DNA of 64,000 nt from assembly GCA_003024785.1 (NCBI GenBank), contig PUQB01000115.1, positions 1 through 64,000 on the forward strand, read 5' to 3'. The DNA comes from Selaginella tamariscina (lineage: Eukaryota > Streptophyta > Lycopodiopsida > Selaginellales > Selaginellaceae). Made by a program: the position numbers and the translations under genes. Shown here piece by piece: positions 42,878-52,383 of this stretch. The notes under the pieces were generated by a model, which saw nothing but the letters and a program-made list of their open reading frames with translations, was not told the DNA's origin and made no database searches. Every line of letters begins with the position of its first letter. The stretch's first letter is position 1.

Positions 42878-45401
42878 CGTGGATGGTAACTCGAGTCGGA
42901 AAGCTACAGGATTTACCTCCGCCCGATCCTATAAGGGCCCAATCGTTGAAAATCCACTTAGAAGAAGGCCTGTTGGTGCGAATGTGTCGACGAAGAAGCC
43001 ACACGAGATCACCAATCTTGTATGCAGGTGCCGGCTGTCGGTGAGCATCAGCATGATGCTTGTATCGTTCCTGTGCCTGTTGAAGATGAACCTGGAGATC
43101 ATCCTGTACCTGCCGAAGATGCTGAAGACGATCCTGTACTGCAGGAGCGGAAGAAGGAGAAGCGGTAGGAGCAAAGTCAAAACGTGGATGGTGGCCTGTA
43201 AGAGCAAAGAAAGGTGTCTGTCCTGTAGATGCGTGGATGGAGTTGTTGTAGGCAAACTCTGCCATTGGAAGGAGGTCCAACCAGTTGTCCTGCTGGTAAC
43301 TGATGAAGCAACGAAGATACTGTTCTAAGGTCTGAATTGTGCGTTCGGACTGCCCATCGGTTTGTGGGTGATATCCTGAAGAAAGATCCGCTTTGACCTG
43401 TAGACTCCGAAGAAGCTCTCGCCAAAACTTGGACATGAATTGTGGACCTCGATCGGAAACAATGCTCTCAGGAAGACCATGATGTCGGAACACCTCGCGG
43501 ATCACCAACTCGGCAGTTGTCTGACCTGTAGCTGTCTTGTTGCAGGGTAGGAAATGAGCCTGCTTGGTGAAACGGTCAACCACCACAAGAACTGCATCAA
43601 ATCCACGGGAAGGAGGAAGATCTGTGAGGAAATCCATAGAAATGGATCTCCAAGGAGCAGACGGAACAGGAAGAGGACGAAGAAGACCAGAGGGTGCATG
43701 ATGAGGCATCTTCGACCTGCTACAAGTGTCACAACTCCGTACAAACCTCTCCACAAAACCTCGCAACCCAGGCCACCAATAGTTGCGAGTCACCAATTCC
43801 ACTGTCTTGGCCACACCAAAATGTCCTGTAGCCGGGGTATCATGACAATCCTGTACCACACGAGTCCTAGAAATACCAACAGGAACGTACAGGAGACCTT
43901 CCCGGTACAGGAGTCCATCCTGTATGGTGAATAGGTTGTAGTCTGGACGGGAACTGGAGGAAGAGGAACTTGCAACGTCAGGATGAATGTGTGAGAACAC
44001 ATTCTTTCCCAAGTCGTCTGTAGGCAACTGCGAACGAACGTCCTGTAGGAGTGTTGAATTTGCTGGAGCCTGATGAACCTGCAGTGCCGCAAGCCGGAAA
44101 CGATCAGGACCCAACAACACTTGCCTTTGACCGTCAAATGCAGGATCGCCCGGGCTTGGTGCAAGGTAAGAGCGCCTAGACAATGCGTCCGCCTTGCCAT
44201 TCCGAAAGCCGGGCCTGTAGACGATGACGAAGTCAAAACGTGATAGGAACTCTGCCCACCTAGCCTGTCGCCGACTGAGGACCCGAGCCGTTTGAAAGTA
44301 CTCCAGGTTCTTGTGATCCGTAAGAACTTGTACAGGATGTGCAGCACCTTCCAGGAAATGCCGCCATTCCTCAAACGAATCCACAATGGCCTTGAGTTCC
44401 TTGTCATGAATCTCGTAGTTGATCTCCGCCGACAGGAACTTACGAGAGTGAAAGGCTACAGGATGAAGCAACTTGTCCTCTCCAACTTGCGATAGGACGG
44501 ATCCTACTGCAAAATCCGAGGCATCTGCTTCAATGAAGAAAGGATGAGAAGGGTCAGGATGTGCTAAAATCGGAGCTGTCGTGAAAACGTCCTTGAGTGT
44601 TGTGAACGCGTGTTCCGCCTTGTCGGACCAAGAGAAAAGTCCTGTGCGCTTGGTGAGTTCTGTGAGTGGAAGTACACGCTTGGAGAAGTCCTGTATGAAC
44701 CGCCTGTAGAAGTTTGCAAAGCCAAGGAAACATTGTACATCTCGTACCGACTTGGGCCTCTCCCACTCCACGATGGTCTTCACCTTGTGCATGTCCATGG
44801 AAACGCCAGCAGGAGAGACGATGTAGCCCAAGAACTCCACCGAATCCCTATCGAAAAAACACTTCTCCAACTTCGCGTACAGGCCATGCTCGCGAAGCCG
44901 CTCTAAAACTAGTCGTACATGCTTGTCATGTGCCGCCTGGTCCTTGGAGAAAATCAAGATGTCGTCGAGGTAGATCACCACAAACTGGTCCAAGAAGTCA
45001 CGGAAAATGTCGTTCACCATGTGTTGGAATACAGCTGGGGCATTGGTAAGGCCGAAAGGCATTACCGTGTACTCAAAATGTCCATACCTTGTACGAAAGG
45101 CAGTCTTCCACTCATCGCCGGGACGAATCCGTACAAGGTTGTAGGCTCCTCGTAAGTCGATCTTCGTGAACACCTTTGCCCCTCGCAGCCGATCGAGAAG
45201 TTCCGGGATCAATGGCAACGGATACCGATTCCGAATGGTGACTTGATTCAAACCCCTGTAGTCCACCACCAAACGTAAACTCCCATCCTTCTTGACAAAG
45301 AAGATAGGAGCTCCTGCAGGGGACTTTGAGTGACGAATGAAGCCGGATCCTAAGTTGTCCTCGATGTATTGACGAAGAACCTCCAACTCTGTGGGTGACA
45401 A
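42777..45401 (-). CDS. Element E pol: reverse transcriptase, RNase H, integrase
   Basis: 874-codon open frame. RT starts near residue 1 (SPTELEVLRQYIEDNLGSGF), with the catalytic VIYLDDILIFS near residue 140. RNase H has FFIEADASDFAVGSVLSQ near 290 and the TDHKNLEYF segment. The integrase has an HHCC zinc finger (H..TGHF...CDTCSRSK, about 525-575) and a core with MDFLTDLPPSRGFDAVL, VSDRGPQFMSKFW and GYHPQTDGQSERTIQ (D,D,E triad). The last ~50 residues are out of frame relative to the chromodomain. Length and motifs are intact, so only small indels separate this from a complete polyprotein. Confidence 0.9.
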   Translation of the reverse strand: MSPTELEVLRQYIEDNLGSGFIRHSKSPAGAPIFFVKKDGSLRLVVDYRGLNQVTIRNRYPLPLIPELLDRLRGAKVFTKIDLRGAYNLVRIRPGDEWKTAFRTRYGHFEYTVMPFGLTNAPAVFQHMVNDIFRDFLDQFVVIYLDDILIFSKDQAAHDKHVRLVLERLREHGLYAKLEKCFFDRDSVEFLGYIVSPAGVSMDMHKVKTIVEWERPKSVRDVQCFLGFANFYRRFIQDFSKRVLPLTELTKRTGLFSWSDKAEHAFTTLKDVFTTAPILAHPDPSHPFFIEADASDFAVGSVLSQVGEDKLLHPVAFHSRKFLSAEINYEIHDKELKAIVDSFEEWRHFLEGAAHPVQVLTDHKNLEYFQTARVLSRRQARWAEFLSRFDFVIVYRPGFRNGKADALSRRSYLAPSPGDPAFDGQRQVLLGPDRFRLAALQVHQAPANSTLLQDVRSQLPTDDLGKNVFSHIHPDVASSSSSSSRPDYNLFTIQDGLLYREGLLYVPVGISRTRVVQDCHDTPATGHFGVAKTVELVTRNYWWPGLRGFVERFVRSCDTCSRSKMPHHAPSGLLRPLPVPSAPWRSISMDFLTDLPPSRGFDAVLVVVDRFTKQAHFLPCNKTATGQTTAELVIREVFRHHGLPESIVSDRGPQFMSKFWRELLRSLQVKADLSSGYHPQTDGQSERTIQTLEQYLRCFISYQQDNWLDLLPMAEFAYNNSIHASTGQTPFFALTGHHPRFDFAPTASPSSAPAVQDRLQHLRQVQDDLQVHLQQAQERYKHHADAHRQPAPAYKIGDLVWLLRRHIRTNRPSSKWIFNDWALIGSGGGKSCSFPTRVTIHGETSSCISHLFVGAVSSFFSSWSCFFSSPSCGH

Positions 45402-46585
45402 TGCATAGATCGGTCCGAATGGTGGAGTCTTTCCTTCCGCAAGATCAATAGGACAGTCGTAGGACCTGTGAACAGGAAGAACTGCAGCCTTGTGCTTGTC
45501 AAAAACGTCCTTAAAGTCGTGGTACTTGGATGGTAGGGAAGAAGGAGGAGAAGGAGAAGGAGAAGGAGAAAAAACAGGGGAGTCGGATACAGGAAAGGTA
45601 GGAGAGACGTAGGAGTTACTTGAAAAGCAAAAAGGTGGAAGGGGGCAGGATCAGTGGCGAGTTCATGCATGGTAGTGGTAAGAACTCGGAGAGGAGAAGG
45701 AGGGAGCTGTGACTGAAAAAGAGGAAGGATCTTGGGGGATGGAACAGAGGCAGGGTAACAGAAAGAAGCAGGATTGGAAAAAACCTGTGTGGTTGTTGAT
45801 GAGTGTACAGGATTGGAAGAATCCTGTACAGGACACCGTGAGTGTACAGGATTGGAAGAATCCTGTACAGGAGTCCGTGGTTGCGCAAGAGTGGAAGAAG
45901 CCTGCGAATGTGCTGACGAATCAACAGGAGGTGGATCCTGTTGAGGAGGAACCTTCGACACTGATACAGGATTGGAAGAACCCTGTACAGGACACCGCAA
46001 ACTTACAGGAATGGGGAGAGCCTGCGGATGTGCTGAGGAACTGCCATGAGGTGAATCCTGTCGAGGAGGAGTCTTCAACACTGGTACAGGAACAGGTACG
46101 GTCAATCCTGTAGCTTGTACTGCCTCAGATACTAAGGATGTATCCTGCACGCAGGAAGGTACAGGATTGATCCTAGAAGTTGGAGAGGAAAACGTGAGTG
46201 TCCTAGACCTCCAGTCGATCTGCGGATTTGCAACAACGAACCATGGCATGCCCAAAATGATGGGAGTCGACCGAGTCTTGATCAAGTTGAAGGAAATTGA
46301 ACAGTTGAATGTGCCATACCTGCAGGAGAGAGGTTCGGTAGCATGGGTAACTGCACCGGAAGCAATTAGACGCCCATCGGCCACCTCTACAGGAACTGCA
46401 CGCTTCAACTTCACCACCGAAATGCCATGTTGAGTTGCAAACGTGTCATCCATGAAGCATGCATTTGCACCAGTGTCTAACAAGGCAAACTCCATGAGCT
46501 CTCGATTATTAAGATGAATGTGTACAGGAAACTTAAGTGACGGGATGGTATGAGCAGCACCAATGGAGCCTGCACCTACGTCCAA
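45350..46585 (-). pseudogene. Element E protease and spacer region
   Basis: The N-terminal part contains an aspartic protease motif, FALLDTGANACFMDD, and a PIILGMPWF segment near residue 110, typical of retroviral-type pepsins. The following ~200 residues are Pro/Ser/Gln-rich repeats (PVQDSSNPVHSR-like) produced by repeated AGGATTGGAAGAATCCTGTA DNA units at about 45780-46000. The frame is lost near 45560 and the downstream RT ORF is in another frame. It starts 12 bp after the gag stop in a different frame, so gag-pol may use frameshifting or be separated by an indel. Confidence 0.75.
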
Positions 46586-46596
46586 CTTCGCGGCTC

Positions 46597-47574
46597 CTAG
46601 ACGAAGTGGACATTGGAGTTTTCCGACTGAACTTCGGCTTCGACTTCACGCGTCTTGAAGTTCCTGGCTTTAATAGGACAATCTGCCACCTTGTGTCCTG
46701 CTCCACCACAATACAAGCACAGGTTCTCACTGCGACGACGTTGCTTCTCGGCAGCGGAAAGAGAGCCACGCTTGGATTTCTCAACCTCCATAGGAACTAC
46801 TCCAGAAGGTGGTGCAGGAACATGTACCACAGCTGTAGGATTGGTTTGCAGGAACTGTTGACGGGATCTTTCCTGACGACGCTCGAACAAACGGTTGTCG
46901 CAACGAACAGCTTGTTGCATGATCTCCGCTAATGTTTGGGCATCCGGTAACGTAAGGAGAAGGTCCTTCACGTCGTCCCTCAACCCAAAACGGAAGTGTT
47001 CGATCAATGCAGTCTCGTCCCATGGAATGTTCGTGCAAAGTTGCTGAAATTCGGATGCATAGACGGAAGCTGGTCGGGATCCTTGAGTGAGCTTCCGTAA
47101 CTTCGTGCATGCAGAACGGTACTTATCAGGATCTCCAAAACAGGCTTCAAAGGCAGCCACGAAACCTTCAAAGTCTTCCATCAGTGGATCGTCACGCTCC
47201 AGCAAGGGGGCAACCCAAGCCCGTGGAGATCCACTTAGTAAGGATGCCAAAAGACCCACCTTTTGAGCATCAGTCGAGTAGCGCCGTGGTTGCATACGGA
47301 TCAAGAGTCGGATCTGATTCAGGAAACCTTGGAAATCGGCACGATTACCACTGAACTTCTCTGGCATGCTAACCTTCGGCTCCGAAGAAAAGTTTGATGA
47401 AGAGGAAACCACCGATGCCTGGGAGAGAGCCTGCGCAGCAGCCTTGGAGGATGCATCAGCAGCTGCATGTGCCGCAGTGGTGGAACCTTGCAGGTCGGTG
47501 ACCACTTGGCGCAAAGTGGCCAGCTCATGAAGTAGCATTTGGTGCTCGTGTTGAAAATGCTCAAAATCAGCCAT
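46597..47574 (-). CDS. Element E gag
   Basis: 325 aa, ATG at 47574 about 95 bp downstream of the 5' LTR. A coiled-coil-like N-terminus (HQMLLHELATLRQVVTDLQG) is followed by a capsid-like domain (MPEKFSGNRADFQGFLNQI to LAEIMQQAVRCDNRLFERR) and one CCHC zinc knuckle, CLYCGGAGHKVADC, near residue 293. It forms the virus-like particle and binds RNA. The frame is intact. Confidence 0.9.
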   Translation of the reverse strand: MADFEHFQHEHQMLLHELATLRQVVTDLQGSTTAAHAAADASSKAAAQALSQASVVSSSSNFSSEPKVSMPEKFSGNRADFQGFLNQIRLLIRMQPRRYSTDAQKVGLLASLLSGSPRAWVAPLLERDDPLMEDFEGFVAAFEACFGDPDKYRSACTKLRKLTQGSRPASVYASEFQQLCTNIPWDETALIEHFRFGLRDDVKDLLLTLPDAQTLAEIMQQAVRCDNRLFERRQERSRQQFLQTNPTAVVHVPAPPSGVVPMEVEKSKRGSLSAAEKQRRRSENLCLYCGGAGHKVADCPIKARNFKTREVEAEVQSENSNVHFV

Positions 47575-47650
47575 GATCTAGGAAAGAAAAAAGGAGGAAA
47601 ATGAAGGAAAGGAATCAAGAAAAAGGTAGCTGGAAAACGGAGAACTATGA

Positions 47651-47667
47651 AGCAGTTACTATCAAAC
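47651..47667 (-). promoter_or_regulatory. Putative self-priming site of element E
   Basis: On the sense (minus) strand the LTR end GGCTTGACA is followed by GTTTGATAGTAACTGCT. The 13-nt core TTGATAGTAACTG is exactly complementary to CAGTTACTATCAA in the LTR (47984-47972, sense strand), close to the predicted transcript start. There is no TGG tRNA-type primer site here. Confidence 0.6.
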
Positions 47668-48291
47668 TGTCAAGCCACGATCCAGGAAACAGGAAGAGAG
47701 CAGGATTCCAAGGACATGAAGGCTTGACTCAGGAACAGGACCGAGAGCAGGACAGGAACCAGGAATAGGAACAGGACGGATCTAGGAAGGACAGGATTAG
47801 GATAGGATCCGGGAGCAAGACAGGAAAGCACAGGATAGGATCCGGGAGCAAAACAGGAACAGGACAGGATCCCGGAGCAGGACAGGATCCAGGAACAGGA
47901 CAGGAAATAGGAGCGAGACAGGAACAGGACAGGAAACAAGACAAGACAAGATTGATCGTAGTAAGACTGGTGTTGATAGTAACTGATTGTACAACAATTA
48001 GGTCGGAGCTTTTATGCTCACAACTCCAAGAGCTAATCTAGGCATGCATGCAAAAGTGGTTGCATGCATGCAAAAGTGATTGCATGCATGCAGAGGCTAA
48101 GATGAGTCCACATGTCCCTTATCCTCTAGGCATATCCTGTGGCATATCCTGTAGGACCTGCAACCTCCTGTGTCCGGAATCCTGGTAGGAGTAAAAATCC
48201 TGCAACCCATATCCTGTATCCGGAATCCTGTAGGAAAGTCCTGCAACCCATGTCCTGTATCCGGAATCCTGTATTGTATCGGGTTGTGACA
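47668..48291 (-). repeat. 5' LTR of element E
   Basis: 624 bp with TG...CA ends, nearly identical to the other LTR. On the sense strand three CATGCATG motifs (48083-48090, 48063-48070, 48043-48050; exactly 20 bp apart) precede a TATA-like GCATAAAAG (48017-48009). About 30 bp downstream lies CAGTTACTATCAA, the likely start of R. The 3' half is made of CAGGACAGGAT-like short repeats. Confidence 0.9.
48009..48090 (-). promoter_or_regulatory. Element E promoter: three RY motifs and TATA-like box
   Basis: CATGCATG x3 at 20-bp spacing, then 26 bp, then CATAAAAG. CATGCATG is the RY motif recognised by plant B3-domain factors of the ABI3/FUS3/LEC2 group. The arrangement is repeated in the other LTR. 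Function is inferred from position. Confidence 0.45.
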
Positions 48292-48300
48292 AACGGTGCT

Positions 48301-48502
48301 TGTCAAAGGTAAAATATTAGGAGCATAGGACATCCTACTGTAGAGAGCAAAGGGTAGGAAGGTTTGTAGTAAGCATGGAAGGAAAGGTTGTGAAGGAGGA
48401 AAATCCTTACCGAGAGGAAAAGGAAAAGGAAAAGGTGAGTAAAGAGAAAGGAAACCCGGTTAAACAGGAAAAGGTGGGGATTTCCGGTTTTCCTGTTTAA
48501 CA
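48301..48502 (+). repeat. 5' LTR of element F (202 bp)
   Basis: TGTCAAAGGTAAAATATTAG...CCTGTTTAACA. It is homologous to both ends of the 700-bp R1 LTR but lacks about 500 bp of its middle and has one ~59-bp unit instead of three. Confidence 0.8.
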
Positions 48503-48504
48503 TT

Positions 48505-48520
48505 TGGCGACCACAGAGGG
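48505..48520 (+). promoter_or_regulatory. Primer binding site-like sequence of element F
   Basis: TGGCGACCACAGAGGG, beginning with TGG two bases after the LTR. The same TGGCGACCAC occurs next to the R1 LTR. The matching tRNA was not identified. Confidence 0.55.
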
Positions 48521-49015
48521 ATTTCGCCATTGCAGTGTTAGCATTCATTGAAAAAGAGGCTAAAAAGATAAAATTCTTATTCTGAAAAGGCTCAGAAGGG
48601 TAGAGCCAGATGTGTAAAGGAAAAGGAATGAATAGAACCTTGGAGGAACCATCGTCCTGATCCAGCCTTAGCTGATCAAAAGGAACCAAGGCAGGCCCAA
48701 TAGAGTGGCTGCCCAAACAGCAACCTGAAACTGACGAAAATAGACGTCAAAATATCCCTTGGCAAGATAGTAGAGGATATTGCAGAAACAATACAGAAAT
48801 CTGAGGCTGATCCAGAAAATTGGAGGCAATATCAAACAGCTGTTTAGAGGAGACTGTGAGAGGAACGGAAGGAGTGCCTGTTCATAGACCGAGATTGCAA
48901 GGAGAAGGATCTCCTGAGAACTCCCGAAGAGGAAGGGAGGAAGGTGTAAGAGGAAATACACCAGAGCAAAAGATTATTACAAATAGGCACTTTTCCCGAG
49001 AATGTTTGGGGTACG

Positions 49016-49360
49016 GTGATGTATCCCACATTCTTTTCAGGAAAGAAAGAAAATCCGAAAAGGCACTTAAAACAGTTTGAAGAGGTAGTAAAACTGTATA
49101 AGGTGACGGATGCAGAAAGGCTGCTTATATTTCCACATACATTGAAAGGAAATGCCTCTGACTGGTATTATGATTTAGAAAAGGAAGTCAGAGAGGATTA
49201 TCAGAAGGTTACTGATGCTTTTAAGGAGTATTTCAGAAAGGAGGAATTGCCGGAGGAACATTTAGAGAAGCTAAGGACTATCCTTCAAGACAAAACAGAA
49301 AAGATAGATGAATATACACACTATTTTAAGAAACATGAGAAAAGTGTAAGGCATATGTAA
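49016..49360 (+). pseudogene. Element F gag, capsid part
   Basis: 114 codons: MMYPTFFSGKKENPKRHLKQ, LIFPHTLKGNASDWYYDLEK, EYFRKEELPEEHLEKL. This is the retrotransposon gag (capsid) pattern. The frame stops at 49360 and continues in other frames (DALLQWYKQGLLKPYRDLAL), so gag is disrupted by a short indel. Confidence 0.8.
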
Positions 49361-49611
49361 AGATGGATGCCTTATTGCAATGGTATAAGCAAGGGTTGCT
49401 AAAACCATATAGAGATCTAGCACTTACTATTAATGAAAAGGATAGAGAGGATCTCATTGATCAATTAAAAATATATGAGAAGAAAGGAAGCAAATAGAAA
49501 AGATTGCAGAAGGAAGTTGAAAGTATATGGAAGAAAGGAAGAATCCTCTGATGAAGAGGAAGAGAAAGCTGATGTAGTAAAGATTCGTAAATATCCAATA
49601 GATAAAAAGCA

Positions 49612-50237
49612 TTGGCTCAAATGATGAAAACCTTAAAGGGAATGACAGTTAAGGAGGAGATAAAGGCAAAGGTATGGTGCACTAAATGTAACAATCCTGG
49701 CCATACAGTGGAGGAATGTAGGCTGCAACTGCCTACATGCCAAATCTGCGGAAAGGAAGGACATGTAGCCCGAAACTGCAGACATTTCCTGAACAGAATG
49801 TGGCTGGTATAGAGAGAGAAAGGAGAATGGATGAACGTCCACCTCCTAGAAGGTTCCCACCTAACAGGAATCGTGGGAATGATAGAAATGATAATGCATT
49901 CCTTATGAGAATAGGAATATTATGGCAGAAGGAATGAAGTTCCTTATCAGAATAGGAACAGTGGATATTATGAAGAAGGAATGATGTTCCTTACGAAAAC
50001 AGAGAGGATAGGTATTATGGAGAGAAAAATGGTCCATACAATGGACGACAGAAGGATAGATCCTATACAGAAAGAAATGATAAACAATATAGAGGAGAAG
50101 CAAGACCTTATCAAGGTCAAAGAGGCAGAAATGAGCAATATAATCAGGTCAATGATAGACAAGGACCACAGGGTAGGAATTTTCCTTCCCAGGTTTGTTA
50201 TACATGTGGTGAAACAGGACATATCTCTAGGGAATGT
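49612..50237 (+). pseudogene. Element F nucleocapsid region with three CCHC zinc knuckles
   Basis: Two knuckles lie together at 49672-49785 (CTKCNNPGHTVEEC and CQICGKEGHVARNC). After a repetitive Arg/Asn/Tyr-rich stretch (NRNRGNDRND..., GAATNCCTTATNAGAATAGG-like DNA repeats at 49890-50030) a third is read at 50196-50237 (CYTCGETGHISREC). The order is conserved in R1. Frames are interrupted between them. Confidence 0.75.
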
Positions 50238-50723
50238 CCAAGGCGGAATGTACAACCTCCTACTTCCACCAGAATGACTAATGTACAGCCTACAACACGG
50301 CTTATTCAAATAGAGGAGGAAAAGGATGAGTATCCACCCGTTGCAAGGGCAGTTATAGCTCTTCAAGAGAAGAGAAGGAATCCTGTTATGATGGAGAAGG
50401 AGAGGTAGTTACTATTCCTAACAAGAAGGAGAGCTTGTTACAAGAAAAAACAAGCAGGAGCAGGATCCTGACCAGAAAGGTCAGACTGATAACGAATCAG
50501 AAGGTATAGACAAAGGTGATATAGATAAAGGTGAACAAAGTTTTTCATTATTACCATTACATGATAAAACAATGGACTATGTATCACCAAGCTATAAATC
50601 AGGAGATAAAGATTACGCTTGGACAATTGATAAAGGTAGCCCTTATATAAGAAACCAAATATTAAATGCAGTGAGCTTAGTTCAGCAAACACCACCTTCG
50701 AGTGAAGGATATACAGTTGTAAA

Positions 50724-50969
50724 ATGGATAAGGAAGTACTGTATGAAGGTGATTATGATGGACAAGTTCCTTGCATCACAGTATATGTGGGAAGAAATAA
50801 GTTAAAACGAGTGTTAATAGATGGAGGTTCAGGTGTGAATTTTATTGAAGAAGGTGAATGTAAAAGGATGGGTTTAGGACCAATCCAACCTGCTCCATTT
50901 AACCTTAAAATGGCTGATCAACGGAGTGTAAGGCCATTAGGTATAGTAAGAGCGGTTACTATATCTTGA
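50724..50969 (+). pseudogene. Element F aspartic protease
   Basis: VPCITVYVGRNKLKRVLIDG followed by GSGVNFIEEGECKRMG and PAPFNLKMADQRSVRPLGIV. The catalytic motif is read as DGG, where D-S/T-G is usual; LIDGG is common in Athila/Tat-type plant elements. The domain is incomplete at its C-terminus because of a frame break at 50969. Confidence 0.7.
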
Positions 50970-51266
50970 AAGGACTTAAATTTAAATATCCTTAATAGTC
51001 CTACGAATGGAAGGACGGGATGCAACCTATACTATGTTATTGGGCCGACCGTGGCTTAAATTGCTTGCGTTGTGCAAGATTGGGGCTCAGGAAAAATGAC
51101 AATAGGACAAGGTATGAAGGTGGATATCTATACTCATGCTAAGAGTATTTAGCAAAAAGGGATAGACCGTTGCATTAGAAGGATATGATTGGATGCAGGG
51201 CTTGGATGATCAGGAAGAAGAAGAAATTTTGAAGACATACCCTGATCTAAAAGCCCTTGCAAGAGA

Positions 51267-52370
51267 TTGATTTATGCAATCGTGAAAGAGAAGAAGAAAG
51301 CCTCTCAAAAGGAACAGGAAGAGGATCAGTTGGGGTTGCAGGAAAAATTTTATAAGTCTGTTTCTTATGAAATAAACTTACAGGAACAACCTGCGGATTA
51401 CACTTACATATATACTAATGACCCTCTAGAGCAAGTCAACATAGGAACAGAGAAGGAACCTAAGATGTTGACTATAGCTCAAGAATTGGATCCTGATTTT
51501 AAGGATAAAGGATTGGCATTGTTAGCCAAGTATAAGGATGTATTTGCATGGTCCTATAAGGATCTAAAAGGAATACCCCCAGAACTCTGCATGCACACTA
51601 TTCAACTTTTGCCGGGATGCCAACCAGCCAAACAAAATGCATATAGGATGAATCCTAATTATGCAAAGTTAGTTAAGGAGGAAATTGATAAGTTGTTACA
51701 GGTTGGTTTTATATATCCTATACAAGGAGCACAATGGTTATCACCACTTGTAATTGTTCCTAAGAAAAATGGAAAGTTAAGAGTATGTGTAAACTATAAA
51801 AAGTTAAATGACGTTACAGCTAAGGATACCTTTCCGATACCTTTTACAGAGGAAATGCTGGATAATGTTGCTGGACACGAAATGTATTCCTTCATGGATG
51901 GCTTTTCGGGGTATAACCAAGTGATGGTAGCTCCTGAAGATCAACATAAAACAGCTTTTATAAGTCCGTGGGGTGCATATGCTTATAGAGTTATGCCTTT
52001 TGGCTTATGCAATGCACCCTTTACTTTTCAAAGGATTATAACAGATACCTTTCGGGAATACCTTTTAGACTTTATGAAAGTCTTTATGGACGATTTCAGT
52101 GTCTATAGTTCAAAGGAAGAACATTTGCATTGTCTGGAAAAGTGTTTCCAGAAATGTAGGCAAAATTTAGTTGCTTTAAATCCTGAAAAATGTAACTTCT
52201 TTGTTAAATCAGGAGTCCTTTTAGGACATATTGTTTGTAAGGAAGGTATATTGGTGGACCAGGATAAGGTTAAGGTTATCCTTAGTTTACAACCACCAGA
52301 AGATATAAAGGAGTTACGAAGGTTTTTAGGAAAAATAGGTTATCATAGGGTTTATAAAGCATTATGCTGA
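51267..52370 (+). CDS. Element F reverse transcriptase
   Basis: 367 codons. After a linker (ILQEQPADYTYIYTNDP) comes the RT lead-in (YKDVFAWSYKDLKGIPPELC), then the fingers and palm: NPNYAKLVKEEIDKLLQVGF, KNGKLRVCVNYKKLNDV, FMDGFSGYNQVMVAPEDQ, RVMPFGLCNAPFTFQRI, and the catalytic VFMDDFSVYSS. FMDDF in place of YxDD is usual in the Athila/Tat lineage. A frame break at 52370 separates it from RNase H. Confidence 0.88.
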   Translation: MIYAIVKEKKKASQKEQEEDQLGLQEKFYKSVSYEINLQEQPADYTYIYTNDPLEQVNIGTEKEPKMLTIAQELDPDFKDKGLALLAKYKDVFAWSYKDLKGIPPELCMHTIQLLPGCQPAKQNAYRMNPNYAKLVKEEIDKLLQVGFIYPIQGAQWLSPLVIVPKKNGKLRVCVNYKKLNDVTAKDTFPIPFTEEMLDNVAGHEMYSFMDGFSGYNQVMVAPEDQHKTAFISPWGAYAYRVMPFGLCNAPFTFQRIITDTFREYLLDFMKVFMDDFSVYSSKEEHLHCLEKCFQKCRQNLVALNPEKCNFFVKSGVLLGHIVCKEGILVDQDKVKVILSLQPPEDIKELRRFLGKIGYHRVYKALC

Positions 52371-52383
52371 GATCGCAAAACCT

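Larger units (their letters stand above)
41940..48291 (-). mobile_element. Chromovirus-type Ty3/gypsy element E, near complete
   Basis: 6352 bp, minus strand, flanked by the target duplication AACGG (41935-41939 and 48292-48296). LTRs are 616 and 624 bp and nearly identical, so insertion is recent compared with G and H. Gene order is gag, protease, RT, RNase H, integrase and chromodomain. The RT/integrase sequence resembles the Tf1/sushi-like branch of chromoviruses rather than the common angiosperm clades (judged from memory of the family, untested). The primer-site region lacks a TGG tRNA motif and shows self-complementarity to the LTR instead. Confidence 0.9.
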
